Shown: in pieces, positions 27,690 to 41,670 of the stretch
Layout of the letters: every line of letters starts with the position of its first letter
Position numbering within the stretch: position 1 is the stretch's first letter
Assembly: GCA_949987705.1 (NCBI GenBank)
Contig: CATLJY010000849.1
Span: 43,105 to 107,104 of the forward strand
Direction: 5' to 3'
DNA: 64,000 bases
Source: Thereva unica
Taxonomy: Eukaryota > Arthropoda > Insecta > Diptera > Therevidae
Translations under genes and position numbers: made by a program
Notes under the pieces: generated by a model
Seen by the model: only the letters and a program-made list of their open reading frames with translations
Told to the model about the DNA's origin: nothing
Databases searched by the model: none

Positions 27690-29320
27690 CAAGTTATTTT
27701 CGATGTATTCGATGTATGAAACTTAATTTCGATGAATTAAGTGATTTTAAGTTATTTTCGATGAATTCGATGTATGAAACTCAATTTCGATGAATTAAGT
27801 GAATTTAACTTATTTTCGATGTATTCGATGAATGTAACTTAATTTCGATGAATTAAGTGAATTTAAGTTAGTTTCGATGTATTCGATGTATGAAACTCAA
27901 TTTCGATGAATTAAGTGATTTCAAGTTATTTTCGATGAATTCGATGTATGAAACTCAATTTCGATGAATTAAGTGAATTTAACTTATTTTCGATGTATTC
28001 GATGAATGTAACTTAATTTCGATGAATTAAGTGATTTCAAGTTATTTTCGATGAATTCGATGTATGAAACTCAATTTCGATGAATTAAGTGAATTTAACT
28101 TATTTTCGATGTATTCGATGAATGTAACTTAATTTCGATGAATTAAGTGTTTTCAAGTTATTTTCGATGTATTCGATGTATGAAACTTAATTTCGATGAA
28201 TTAAGTGATTTCAAGTTATTTTCGATGTATTCGATGTATTAAACTTAATTTCGATGAATTAAGTGATTTCAAGTTATTTTCGATGAATTCGATGTATGAA
28301 ACTCAATTTCGATGAATTAAGTGAATTTAACTTATTTTCGATGTATTCGATGAATGTAACTTAATTTCGATGAATTAAGTGAATTTAAGTTATTTTCGAT
28401 GTATTCGATGTATGAAACTCAATTTCGATGAATTAAGTGAATTTAACTTATTTTCGATGTATTCGATGAATGTAACTTAATTTCGATGAATTAAGTGATT
28501 TCAAGTTATTTTCGATGTATTCGATGTATGAAACTTAATTTCGATGAATTAAGTGATTTTAAGTTATTTTCGATGAATTCGATGTATGAAACTCAATTTC
28601 GATGAATTAAGTGAATTTAACTTATTTTCGATGTATTCGATGAATGTAACTTAATTTCGATGAATTAAGTGAATTTAACTTATTTTCGATGTATTCGATG
28701 TATGAAACTCAATTTCGATGAATTAAGTGATTTCAAGTTATTTTCGATGAATTCGATGTATGAAACTCAATTTCGATGAATTAAGTGAATTTAACTTATT
28801 TTCGATGTATTCGATGAATGTAACTTAATTTCGATGAATTAAGTGATTTCAAGTTATTTTCGATGAATTCGATGTATGAAACTCAATTTCGATGAATTAA
28901 GTGAATTTAACTTATTTTCGATGTATTCGATGAATGTAACTTAATTTCGATGAATTAAGTGTTTTCAAGTTATTTTCGATGTATTCGATGTATGAAACTT
29001 AATTTCGATGAATTAAGTGATTTCAAGTTATTTTCGATGTATTCGATGTATGAAACTTAATTTCGATGAATTAAGTGATTTCAAGTTATTTTCGATGAAT
29101 TCGATGTATGAAACTCAATTTCGATGAATTAAGTGAATTTAACTTATTTTCGATGTATTCGATGAATGTAACTTAATTTCGATGAATTAAGTGAATTTAA
29201 GTTATTTTCGATGTATTCGATGTATGAAACTCAATTTCGATGAATTAAGTGATTTCAAGTTATTTTCGATGAATTCGATGTATGAAACTCAATTTCGATG
29301 AATTAAGTGAATTTAACTTA
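27690..29320. repeat. 812-bp tandem higher-order repeat (14 monomers)
   Basis: The variant GTGATTTTAAGTT (GATTTTA at 27743 and 28555) and the variant AAGTGTTTTCAAG (its GTTTTC at 28149 and 28961) are each 812 bp apart, which is 14 x 58. The order of monomers between is the same in both. A similar GTGATTTTAAG monomer occurs at 18073, so the source may lie in the 18-kb region. Edges are approximate. Confidence 0.8.
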
Positions 29321-29584
29321 TTTTCGATGTATTCGATGAATGTAACTTAATTTCGATGAATTAAGTGAATTTAAGTTATTTTCGATGTATTCGATGTATG
29401 AAACTCAATTTCGATGAATTAAGTGATTTCAAGTTATTTTCGATGTATTCGATGTATGAAACTCAATTTCGATGGATTAAGTGATTTCAAGTTATTTTCG
29501 ATGAATTCGATGTATGAAACTCAATTTCGATGAATTAAGTGAATTTAACTTATTTTCGATGTATTCGATGTATGAAAGAAACTT

Positions 29585-29613
29585 AATTTCGATGAATTCG
29601 ATGTATGAAACTC
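29585..29613. repeat. 29-bp hybrid monomer in block beta
   Basis: This has the same structure as the monomer at 19265: AATTTCGATG joined directly to AATTCGATGTATGAAACTC. It lies 10,320 bp from that copy. Confidence 0.85.
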
Positions 29614-30251
29614 AATTTCGATGAATTAAGTGAATTTAACTTATTTTCGATGTATTCGATGAATGTAACTTAATTTCGATGAATTAAGTGATTTCAAGTT
29701 ATTTTCGATGTATTCGATGTATGAAACTCAATTTCGATGAATTAAGTGAATTTAACTTATTTTCGATGTATTCGATGAATGTAACTTAATTTCGATGAAT
29801 TAAGTGAATTTAAGTTATTTTCGATGTATTCGATGTATGAAACTCAATTTCGATGAATTAAGTGAATTTAACTTATTTTCGATGTATTCGATGAATGTAA
29901 CTTAATTTCGATGAATTAAGTGAATTTAATTTATTTTCGATGTATTCGATGTATGAAACTCAATTTCGATGAATTAAGTGAATTTAACTTATTTTCGATG
30001 TATTCGATGAATGTAACTTAATTTCGATGAATTAAGTGAATTTAAGTTATTTTCGATGTATTCGATGTATGAAACTCAATTTCGATGAATTAAGTGAATT
30101 TAAGTTATTTTCGATGTATTCGATGAATGTAACTTAATTTCGATGAATTAAGTGAATTTAACTTATTTTCGATGTATTCGATGAATGTAACTTAATTTCG
30201 ATGAATTAAGTGAATTTAAGTTATTTTCGATGTATTCGATGTATGAAACTC

Positions 30252-30281
30252 AATTTTCGATGTATTCGATGTATGAAACTC
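30252..30281. repeat. 30-bp truncated monomer in block beta
   Basis: This has the same 28-bp loss as the monomer at 19932, at a shift of 10,320 bp. CAATTTTCGATG is the diagnostic junction. Confidence 0.85.
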
Positions 30282-32699
30282 AATTTCGATGAATTAAGTG
30301 AATTTAACTTATTTTCGATGTATTCGGTGAATGTAACTTAATTTCGATGAATTAAGTGATTTCAAGTTATTTTCGATGTATTCGATGTATGAAACTCAAT
30401 TTCGATGAATTAAGTGATTTCAAGTTATTTTCGATGAATTCGATGTATGAAACTCAATTACGATGAATTAAGTGAATTTAACTTATTTTCGATGTATTCG
30501 ATGAATATAACTTAATTTCGGTGAATTAAGTGAATTTAAGTTATTTTCGATGTATTCGATGAATGTAACTCAATTTCGATGAATTAAGTGAATTTAAGTT
30601 ATTTTCGATGTATTCGATGTATGAAATCCAATTTCGATGAATTAAGTGAATTTAACTTATTTTCGATGTATTCGATGAATGTAACTTAATTTCGATGAAT
30701 TAAGTGATTTCAAGTTATTTTCGATGTATTCGATGAATGTAACTTAATTTCGATGAATTAAGTGATTTCAAGTTATTTTCGATGTATTCGATGTATGAAA
30801 CTCAATTTCGATGAATTAAGTGAATTTAACTTATTTTCGATGTATTCGATGAATGTAACTTAATTTCGATGAATTAAGTGATTTCAAGTTATTTTCGATG
30901 TATTCGATGAATGTAACTTAATTTCGATGAATTAAGTGATTTCAAGTTATTTTCGATGTATTCGATGAATGTAACTTAATTTCGATGAATTAAGTGATTT
31001 CAAGTTATTTTCGATGTATTCGATGTATGAAACTCAATTTCGATGAATTAAGTGAATTTAACTTATTTTCGATGTATTCGATGAATGTAACTTAATTTCG
31101 ATGAATTAATTGATTTCAAGTTTTTTTGGATGTATTCGATGAATGTAACTTAATTTCGATGAATTAAGTGATTTCAAGTTATTTTCGATGTATTCGATGA
31201 ATGTAACTTAATTTCGATGAATTAAGTGATTTCAAGTTATTTTCGATGTATGAAACTCAATTTCGATGAATTAAGTGAATTGAACTTATTTTCGATGTAT
31301 TCGATGTATGAAACTCAATTTTGATGAATTAAGTGAATTGAACTTATTTTCGATGTATTCAATAATTATAACTTAATTTCGGTGAATTAAGTGAATTTAA
31401 GTTATTTTCTATGTATGAAACTCAATTTCGATGAATTAAGTGAATTTAATTTATTTTCGATGTATTCGATGAATGTAACTTAATTTCGATGAATTAAGTG
31501 AATTTAAGTTATTTTCGATGTATTCGATGAATGTAACTTAATTTCGATGAATTAAGTGAATTTAACTTATTTTCGATGTATTCGATGAATGTAACTTAAT
31601 TTCGATGAATTAAGTGATTTCAAGTTATTTTCGATGTATTCGATGTATGAAACTCAATTTCGATGAATTAAGTGAATTTAACTTATTTTCGATGTATTCG
31701 ATGAATGTAACTTAATTTCGATGAATTAAGTGAATTTAAGTTATTTTCGATGTATTCGATGTATGAAACTCAATTTCGATGAATTAAGTGAATTTAACTT
31801 ATTTTCGATGTATTAGATGAATGTAACTTAATTTCGATGAATTAAGTGATTTCAAGTTATTTTCGATGTATTCGATTTATGAAACTCAATTTCGATGAAT
31901 TAAGTGAATTTAACTTATTTTCGATGTATTCGATGAATGTAACTTAATTTCGATGAATTAAGTGAATTTAACTTATTTTCGATGTATTCGATGTATGAAA
32001 CTCAATTTCGATGAATTAAGTGAATTTAACTTATTTTCGATGTATTCGATGAATGTAACTTAATTTCGATGAATTAAGTGAATTGAACTTATTTTCGATG
32101 TATTCGATGAATGTAACTTAATTTCGATGAATTAAGTGAATTTAAGTTATTTTCGATGTATTCGATGTATGAAACTCAATTTCGATTAATTAAGTGAATT
32201 TAACTTATTTTCGATGTATTCGATGTATGAAACTCAATTTCGATGAATTAAGTGAATTTAACTTATTTTCGATGTATTCGATGAATGTAACTTAATTTCG
32301 ATGAATTAAGTGAATTTAAGTTATTTTCGATGTATTCGATGTATGAAACTCAATTTCGATGAATTAAGTGATTTCAAGTTATTTTCGATGAATTCGATGT
32401 ATGAAACTCAATTTCGATGAATTAAGTGAATTTAACTTATTTTCGATGTATTCGATGAATGTAACTTAATTTCGATGAATTAAGTGAATTTAAGTTATTT
32501 TCGATGTATTCGATGTATGAAACTCAATTTCGATGAATTAAGTGATTTCAAGTTATTTTCGATGTATTCGATGTATGAAACTCAATTTCGATGGATTAAG
32601 TGATTTCAAGTTATTTTCGATGAATTCGATGTATGAAACTCAATTTCGATGAATTAAGTGAATTTAACTTATTTTCGATGTATTCGATGTATGAAACTT

Positions 32700-32728
32700 A
32701 ATTTCGATGAATTCGATGTATGAAACTC
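32700..32728. repeat. 29-bp hybrid monomer in block gamma
   Basis: This is the same half-unit-length monomer as at 29585, 3,115 bp away. That distance equals 55 monomers minus the 75 bp of visible losses between the two points (28, 9, 9 and 29 bp). Confidence 0.85.
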
Positions 32729-33366
32729 AATTTCGATGAATTAAATGAATTTAACTTATTTTCGATGTATTCGATGAATGTAACTTAATTTCGATGAATT
32801 AAGTGATTTCAAGTTATTTTCGATGTATTCGATGTATGAAACTCAATTTCGATGAATTAAGTGAATTTAACTTATTTTCGATGTATTCGATGAATGTAAC
32901 TTAATTTCGATGAATTAAGTGAATTTAAGTTATTTTCGATGTATTCGATGTATGAAACTCAATTTCGATGAATTAAGTGAATTTAACTTATTTTCGATGT
33001 ATTCGATGAATGTAACTTAATTTCGATGAATTAAGTGAATTTAATTTATTTTCGATGTATTCGATGTATGAAACTCAATTTCGATGAATTAAGTGAATTT
33101 AACTTATTTTCGATGTATTCGATGAATGTAACTTAATTTCGATGAATTAAGTGAATTTAAGTTATTTTCGATGTATTCGATGTATGAAACTCAATTTCGA
33201 TGAATTAAGTGAATTTAAGTTATTTTCGATGTATTCGATGAATGTAACTTAATTTCGATGAATTAAGTGAATTTAACTTATTTTCGATGTATTCGATGAA
33301 TGTAACTTAATTTCGATGAATTAAGTGAATTTAAGTTATTTTCGATGTATTCGATGTATGAAACTC

Positions 33367-33396
33367 AATTTTCGATGTATTCGATGTATGAAACTC
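33367..33396. repeat. 30-bp truncated monomer in block gamma
   Basis: This has the same 28-bp loss as at 30252, 3,115 bp downstream of it. Confidence 0.85.
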
Positions 33397-36300
33397 AATT
33401 TCGATGAATTAAGTGAATTTAACTTATTTTCGATGTATTCGGTGAATGTAACTTAATTTCGATGAATTAAGTGATTTCAAGTTATTTTCGATGTATTCGA
33501 TGTATGAAACTCAATTTCGATGAATTAAGTGATTTCAAGTTATTTTCGATGAATTCGATGTATGAAACTCAATTACGATGAATTAAGTGAATTTAACTTA
33601 TTTTCGATGTATTCGATGAATATAACTTAATTTCGGTGAATTAAGTGAATTTAAGTTATTTTCGATGTATTCGATGAATGTAACTCAATTTCGATGAATT
33701 AAGTGAATTTAAGTTATTTTCGATGTATTCGATGTATGAAATCCAATTTCGATGAATTAAGTGAATTTAACTTATTTTCGATGTATTCGATGAATGTAAC
33801 TTAATTTCGATGAATTAAGTGATTTCAAGTTATTTTCGATGTATTCGATGAATGTAACTTAATTTCGATGAATTAAGTGATTTCAAGTTATTTTCGATGT
33901 ATTCGATGTATGAAACTCAATTTCGATGAATTAAGTGAATTTAACTTATTTTCGATGTATTCGATGAATGTAACTTAATTTCGATGAATTAAGTGATTTC
34001 AAGTTATTTTCGATGTATTCGATGAATGTAACTTAATTTCGATGAATTAAGTGATTTCAAGTTATTTTCGATGTATTCGATGAATGTAACTTAATTTCGA
34101 TGAATTAAGTGATTTCAAGTTATTTTCGATGTATTCGATGTATGAAACTCAATTTCGATGAATTAAGTGAATTTAACTTATTTTCGATGTATTCGATGAA
34201 TGTAACTTAATTTCGATGAATTAATTGATTTCAAGTTTTTTTGGATGTATTCGATGAATGTAACTTAATTTCGATGAATTAAGGGATTTCAAGTTATTTT
34301 CGATGTATTCGATGAATGTAACTTAATTTCGATGAATTAAGTGATTTCAAGTTATTTTCGATGTATGAAACTCAATTTCGATGAATTAAGTGAATTGAAC
34401 TTATTTTCGATGTATTCGATGTATGAAACTCAATTTCGATGAATTAAGTGAATTGAACTTATTTTCGATGTATTCAATAATTATAACTTAATTTCGGTGA
34501 ATTAAGTGAATTTAAGTTATTTTCGATGTATTCGATGTATGAAACTCAATTTCGATGAATTAAGTGAATTTAATTTATTTTCGATGTATTCGATGAATGT
34601 AACTTAATTTCGATGAATTAAGTGAATTTAAGTTATTTTCGATGTATTCGATGAATGTAACTTAATTTCGATGAATTAAGTGAATTTAACTTATTTTCGA
34701 TGTATTCGATGAATGTAACTTAATTTCGATGAATTAAGTGATTTCAAGTTATTTTCGATGTATTCGATGTATGAAACTCAATTTCGATGAATTAAGTGAA
34801 TTTAACTTATTTTCGATGTATTCGATGAATGTAACTTAATTTCGATGAATTAAGTGAATTTAAGTTATTTTCGATGTATTCGATGTATGAAACTCAATTT
34901 CGATGAATTAAGTGAATTTAACTTATTTTCGATGTATTAGATGAATGTAACTTAATTTCGATGAATTAAGTGATTTCAAGTTATTTTCGATGTATTCGAT
35001 TTATGAAACTCAATTTCGATGAATTAAGTGAATTTAACTTATTTTCGATGTATTCGATGAATGTAACTTAATTTCGATGAATTAAGTGAATTTAACTTAT
35101 TTTCGATGTATTCGATGTATGAAACTCAATTTCGATGAATTAAGTGAATTTAACTTATTTTCGATGTATTCGATGAATGTAACTTAATTTCGATGAATTA
35201 AGTGAATTTAAGTTATTTTCGATGTATTCGATGAATGTAACTTAATTTCGATGAATTAAGTGATTTCAAGTTATTTACGATGTATTCGAGGTATGAAACT
35301 CAATTTCGATGAATTAAGTGAATTGAACTTATTTTCGATGTATTCGATGAATGTAACTTAATTTCGATGAATTAAGTGAATTTAAGTTATTTTCGATGTA
35401 TTCGATGTATGAAACTCAATTTCGATGAATTAAGTGAATTTAACTTATTTTCGATGTATTCGATGAATGTAACTTAATTTCGTTGAATTAAGTGAATTTA
35501 AGTTATTTTCGATGTATTCGATGAATGTAACTTAATTTCGATGAATTAAGTGAATTTAACTTATTTTCGATGTATTCGCTGAATGTAACTTAATTTCGAT
35601 GAATTAAGTGATTTCAAGTTATTTTCGATGTATTCGATGTATGAAACTCAATTTCGATGAATTAAGTGAATTTAACTTATTTTCGATGTATTCGATGAAT
35701 GTAACTTAATTTCGATGAATTAAGTGAATTTAAGTTATTTTCGATGTATTCGATGTATGAAACTCAATTTCGATGAATTAAGTGAATTTAACTTATTTTC
35801 GATGTATTCGATGAATGTAACTTAATTTCGATGAATTAAGTGATTTCAAGTTATTTTCGATGTATTCGATGTATGAAACTCAATTTCGATGAATTAAGTG
35901 AATTTAACTTATTTTCGATGTATTCGATGAATGTAACTTAACTTCGATGAATTAAGTGAATTTAACTTATTTTCGATGTATTCGATGTATGAAACTCTAT
36001 TTCGATGAATTAAGTGAATTTAACTTATTTTCGATGTATTCGATGAATGTAACTTAATTTCGACGAATTAAGTGAATTTAAGTTATTTTCGATGTATTCG
36101 ATGAATGTAACTTAATTTCGATGACTTAAGTGAATTTAACTTATTTTCGATGTATTCGATGAATGTAACTTAATTTCGATGAATTAAGTGATTTCAAGTT
36201 ATTTTCGATGTATTCGATGTATGAAACCCAATTTCGATGAATTAAGTGAATTTAACTTATTTTCGATGTATTCGATGAATGTAACTTAATTTCGATGAAT

Positions 36301-36867
36301 TAAGTGAATTTAAGTTATTTTCGATGTATTCGATGAATGTAACTTAATTTCGATGAATTAAGTGAATTTAACTTATTTTCGATGTATTCGATGAATGTAA
36401 CTTAATTTCGATGAATTAAGTGATTTCAAGTTATTTTCGATGTATTCGATGTATGAAACTCAATTTCGATGAATTAAGTGAATTTAACTTATTTTCGATG
36501 TATTCGATGAATGTAACTTAATTTCGATGAATTAAGTGAATTTAAGTTATTTTCGATGTATTCGATGTATGAAACTCAATTTCGATGAATTAAGTGAATT
36601 TAACTTATTTTCGATGTATTCGATGAATGTAACTTAATTTCGTTGAATTAAGTGAATTTAAGTTATTTTCGATGTATTCGATGTATGAAACTCAATTTCG
36701 ATGAATTAAGTGATTTCAAGTTATTTTCGATGTATTCGATGTATGAAACTCAATTTCGATGGATTAAGTGATTTCAAGTTATTTTCGATGAATTCGATGT
36801 ATGAAACTCAATTTCGATGAATTAAGTGAATTTAACTTATTTTCGATGTATTCGATGTATGAAACTT

Positions 36868-36896
36868 AATTTCGATGAATTCGATGTATGAAACTC
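36868..36896. repeat. 29-bp hybrid monomer in block delta
   Basis: This has the same structure as the monomer at 32700, at a shift of 4,168 bp. Confidence 0.85.
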
Positions 36897-37534
36897 AATT
36901 TCGATGAATTAAATGAATTTAACTTATTTTCGATGTATTCGATGAATGTAACTTAATTTCGATGAATTAAGTGATTTCAAGTTATTTTCGATGTATTCGA
37001 TGTATGAAACTCAATTTCGATGAATTAAGTGAATTTAACTTATTTTCGATGTATTCGATGAATGTAACTTAATTTCGATGAATTAAGTGAATTTAAGTTA
37101 TTTTCGATGTATTCGATGTATGAAACTCAATTTCGATGAATTAAGTGAATTTAACTTATTTTCGATGTATTCGATGAATGTAACTTAATTTCGATGAATT
37201 AAGTGAATTTAATTTATTTTCGATGTATTCGATGTATGAAACTCAATTTCGATGAATTAAGTGAATTTAACTTATTTTCGATGTATTCGATGAATGTAAC
37301 TTAATTTCGATGAATTAAGTGAATTTAAGTTATTTTCGATGTATTCGATGTATGAAACTCAATTTCGATGAATTAAGTGAATTTAAGTTATTTTCGATGT
37401 ATTCGATGAATGTAACTTAATTTCGATGAATTAAGTGAATTTAACTTATTTTCGATGTATTCGATGAATGTAACTTAATTTCGATGAATTAAGTGAATTT
37501 AAGTTATTTTCGATGTATTCGATGTATGAAACTC

Positions 37535-37564
37535 AATTTTCGATGTATTCGATGTATGAAACTC
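37535..37564. repeat. 30-bp truncated monomer in block delta
   Basis: This has the same structure as the monomer at 33367, at a shift of 4,168 bp. Confidence 0.85.
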
Positions 37565-40500
37565 AATTTCGATGAATTAAGTGAATTTAACTTATTTTCG
37601 ATGTATTCGGTGAATGTAACTTAATTTCGATGAATTAAGTGATTTCAAGTTATTTTCGATGTATTCGATGTATGAAACTCAATTTCGATGAATTAAGTGA
37701 TTTCAAGTTATTTTCGATGAATTCGATGTATGAAACTCAATTACGATGAATTAAGTGAATTTAACTTATTTTCGATGTATTCGATGAATATAACTTAATT
37801 TCGGTGAATTAAGTGAATTTAAGTTATTTTCGATGTATTCGATGAATGTAACTCAATTTCGATGAATTAAGTGAATTTAAGTTATTTTCGATGTATTCGA
37901 TGTATGAAATCCAATTTCGATGAATTAAGTGAATTTAACTTATTTTCGATGTATTCGATGAATGTAACTTAATTTCGATGAATTAAGTGATTTCAAGTTA
38001 TTTTCGATGTATTCGATGAATGTAACTTAATTTCGATGAATTAAGTGATTTCAAGTTATTTTCGATGTATTCGATGTATGAAACTCAATTTCGATGAATT
38101 AAGTGAATTTAACTTATTTTCGATGTATTCGATGAATGTAACTTAATTTCGATGAATTAAGTGATTTCAAGTTATTTTCGATGTATTCGATGAATGTAAC
38201 TTAATTTCGATGAATTAAGTGATTTCAAGTTATTTTCGATGTATTCGATGAATGTAACTTAATTTCGATGAATTAAGTGATTTCAAGTTATTTTCGATGT
38301 ATTCGATGTATGAAACTCAATTTCGATGAATTAAGTGAATTTAACTTATTTTCGATGTATTCGATGAATGTAACTTAATTTCGATGAATTAATTGATTTC
38401 AAGTTTTTTTGGATGTATTCGATGAATGTAACTTAATTTCGATGAATTAAGGGATTTCAAGTTATTTTCGATGTATTCGATGAATGTAACTTAATTTCGA
38501 TGAATTAAGTGATTTCAAGTTATTTTCGATGTATGAAACTCAATTTCGATGAATTAAGTGAATTGAACTTATTTTCGATGTATTCGATGTATGAAACTCA
38601 ATTTCGATGAATTAAGTGAATTGAACTTATTTTCGATGTATTCAATAATTATAACTTAATTTCGGTGAATTAAGTGAATTTAAGTTATTTTCGATGTATT
38701 CGATGTATGAAACTCAATTTCGATGAATTAAGTGAATTTAATTTATTTTCGATGTATTCGATGAATGTAACTTAATTTCGATGAATTAAGTGAATTTAAG
38801 TTATTTTCGATGTATTCGATGAATGTAACTTAATTTCGATGAATTAAGTGAATTTAACTTATTTTCGATGTATTCGATGAATGTAACTTAATTTCGATGA
38901 ATTAAGTGATTTCAAGTTATTTTCGATGTATTCGATGTATGAAACTCAATTTCGATGAATTAAGTGAATTTAACTTATTTTCGATGTATTCGATGAATGT
39001 AACTTAATTTCGATGAATTAAGTGAATTTAAGTTATTTTCGATGTATTCGATGTATGAAACTCAATTTCGATGAATTAAGTGAATTTAACTTATTTTCGA
39101 TGTATTAGATGAATGTAACTTAATTTCGATGAATTAAGTGATTTCAAGTTATTTTCGATGTATTCGATTTATGAAACTCAATTTCGATGAATTAAGTGAA
39201 TTTAACTTATTTTCGATGTATTCGATGAATGTAACTTAATTTCGATGAATTAAGTGAATTTAACTTATTTTCGATGTATTCGATGTATGAAACTCAATTT
39301 CGATGAATTAAGTGAATTTAACTTATTTTCGATGTATTCGATGAATGTAACTTAATTTCGATGAATTAAGTGAATTTAAGTTATTTTCGATGTATTCGAT
39401 GAATGTAACTTAATTTCGATGAATTAAGTGATTTCAAGTTATTTACGATGTATTCGAGGTATGAAACTCAATTTCGATGAATTAAGTGAATTGAACTTAT
39501 TTTCGATGTATTCGATGAATGTAACTTAATTTCGATGAATTAAGTGAATTTAAGTTATTTTCGATGTATTCGATGTATGAAACTCAATTTCGATGAATTA
39601 AGTGAATTTAACTTATTTTCGATGTATTCGATGAATGTAACTTAATTTCGTTGAATTAAGTGAATTTAAGTTATTTTCGATGTATTCGATGAATGTAACT
39701 TAATTTCGATGAATTAAGTGAATTTAACTTATTTTCGATGTATTCGCTGAATGTAACTTAATTTCGATGAATTAAGTGATTTCAAGTTATTTTCGATGTA
39801 TTCGATGTATGAAACTCAATTTCGATGAATTAAGTGAATTTAACTTATTTTCGATGTATTCGATGAATGTAACTTAATTTCGATGAATTAAGTGAATTTA
39901 AGTTATTTTCGATGTATTCGATGTATGAAACTCAATTTCGATGAATTAAGTGAATTTAACTTATTTTCGATGTATTCGATGAATGTAACTTAATTTCGAT
40001 GAATTAAGTGATTTCAAGTTATTTTCGATGTATTCGATGTATGAAACTCAATTTCGATGAATTAAGTGAATTTAACTTATTTTCGATGTATTCGATGAAT
40101 GTAACTTAACTTCGATGAATTAAGTGAATTTAACTTATTTTCGATGTATTCGATGTATGAAACTCTATTTCGATGAATTAAGTGAATTTAACTTATTTTC
40201 GATGTATTCGATGAATGTAACTTAATTTCGACGAATTAAGTGAATTTAAGTTATTTTCGATGTATTCGATGAATGTAACTTAATTTCGATGAATTAAGTG
40301 AATTTAACTTATTTTCGATGTATTCGATGAATGTAACTTAATTTCGATGAATTAAGTGATTTCAAGTTATTTTCGATGTATTCGATGTATGAAACCCAAT
40401 TTCGATGAATTAAGTGAATTTAACTTATTTTCGATGTATTCGATGAATGTAACTTAATTTCGATGAATTAAGTGAATTTAAGTTATTTTCGATGTATTCG

Positions 40501-41667
40501 ATGAATGTAACTTAATTTCGATGAATTAAGTGAATTTAACTTATTTTCGATGTATTCGATGAATGTAACTTAATTTCGATGAATTAAGTGATTTCAAGTT
40601 ATTTTCGATGTATTCGATGTATGAAACTCAATTTCGATGAATTAAGTGAATTTAACTTATTTTCGATGTATTCGATGAATGTAACTTAATTTCGATGAAT
40701 TAAGTGAATTTAAGTTATTTTCGATGTATTCGATGTATGAAACTCAATTTCGATGAATTAAGTGAATTTAACTTATTTTCGATGTATTCGATGAATGTAA
40801 CTCAATTTCGATGAATTAAGTGAATTTAAGTTATTTTCGATGTATTCGATGAATGTAACTTAATTTCGATGAATTAAGTGAATTTAACTTATTTTCGATG
40901 TATTCGATGAATGTAACTTAATTTCGGTGAATTAAGTGATTTCAAGTTATTTTCGATGTATTCGATGTATGAAACTCAATTTCGATGAATTAAGTGAATT
41001 TAACTTATTTTCGATGTATTCGATGAATGTAACTTAATTTCGATGAATTAAGTGAATTTAAGTTATTTTCGATGTATTCGATGTATGAAACTCAATTTCG
41101 ATGAATTAAGTGAATTTAACTTATTTTCGATGTATTCGATGAATGTAACTCAATTTCGATGAATTAAGTGAATTGAACTTATTTTCGATGTGTTCGATGA
41201 ATGTAACTTAATTTCGATGAATTAAGTGAATTTAACTTATTTTCGATGTATTCGATGAACGTAACTCAATTTCGATGAATTAAGTGAATTGAACTTATTT
41301 TCGATGTATTCGATGAATGTAACTTAATTTCGATGAATTAAGTGATTTCAAGTTATTTTCGATGAATTCGATGAATGTAACTTGATTTCGATGAATTAAG
41401 TGAATTTAAGTTATTTTCGATGTATTCGATGTATGAAACTCAATTTCGATGAATTAAGTGAATTTAACTTATTTTCGATGAATTCGATGAATGTAACTTG
41501 ATTTCGATGAATTAAGTGAATTTAAGTTATTTTCGATGTATTCGATGAATGTAACTTAATTTCGATGAATTAAGTGAATTTAACTTATTTTCGATGTATT
41601 CGATGAACGTAACTCAATTTCGATGAATTAAGTGAATTGAACTTATTTTCGATGTATTCGATGAATG

Positions 41668-41670
41668 TAA
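41668..41670. other. Paralogous empty site of the transposon (TAA)
   Basis: The satellite around this TAA matches both flanks of the transposon at 46069. The distance to the right-hand TAA (46577) is 4,909 bp; subtracting the 511 bp of insertion and adding back a 10-bp loss at about 42270 gives 4,408, which is 76 monomers. Confidence 0.75.

Larger units (their letters stand above)
29400..32080. repeat. Higher-order block beta, shorter copy
   Basis: This block is a copy of block alpha at a shift of 10,320 bp: 29-bp monomer at 29585, 30-bp monomer at 30252 and the AATTGATTTCAAG plus T7 variant at 31108-31127. It has two private changes, an added GAAA in TATGAAAGAAACTT (29574-29581) and a 9-bp loss in TTTTCTATGTATGAAAC near 31410. 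Homology ends near 32080; the later part of alpha (TTTACG, TTCGCTG and so on) is absent, so this copy is truncated on its right side. Confidence 0.8.
32500..36660. repeat. Higher-order block gamma, 4,168 bp, tandem copy 1
   Basis: This block and the next are adjacent copies at a shift of 4,168 bp: GGATTAAG at 32593 and 36761, 29-bp monomers at 32700 and 36868, 30-bp monomers at 33367 and 37535, TGATTTCAAG plus T7 at 34226 and 38394, and TTTCGTTGAATT near 35480 and 39648. The shift plus the three visible losses (28, 29 and 9 bp) equals 4,234, which is exactly 73 monomers. The block matches block alpha up to its end near 36,650. Private changes relative to delta are few, for example GATGACTTAAG near 36121. 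Confidence 0.85.
36661..41470. repeat. Higher-order block delta, tandem copy 2
   Basis: This is the second copy of the 4,168-bp tandem duplication, followed by a further stretch shared with block alpha but not with gamma. Alpha markers TTTCGGTG (40921-40928) and GAACGTAACTC (41257) are present at the same 17,603-bp shift. Homology with alpha ends near 41470, where delta reads TTTTCGATGAATTCGATG and alpha does not. Alpha and delta are thus the two longest copies, and gamma is best explained as an extra copy of the first part of delta. Confidence 0.8.
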
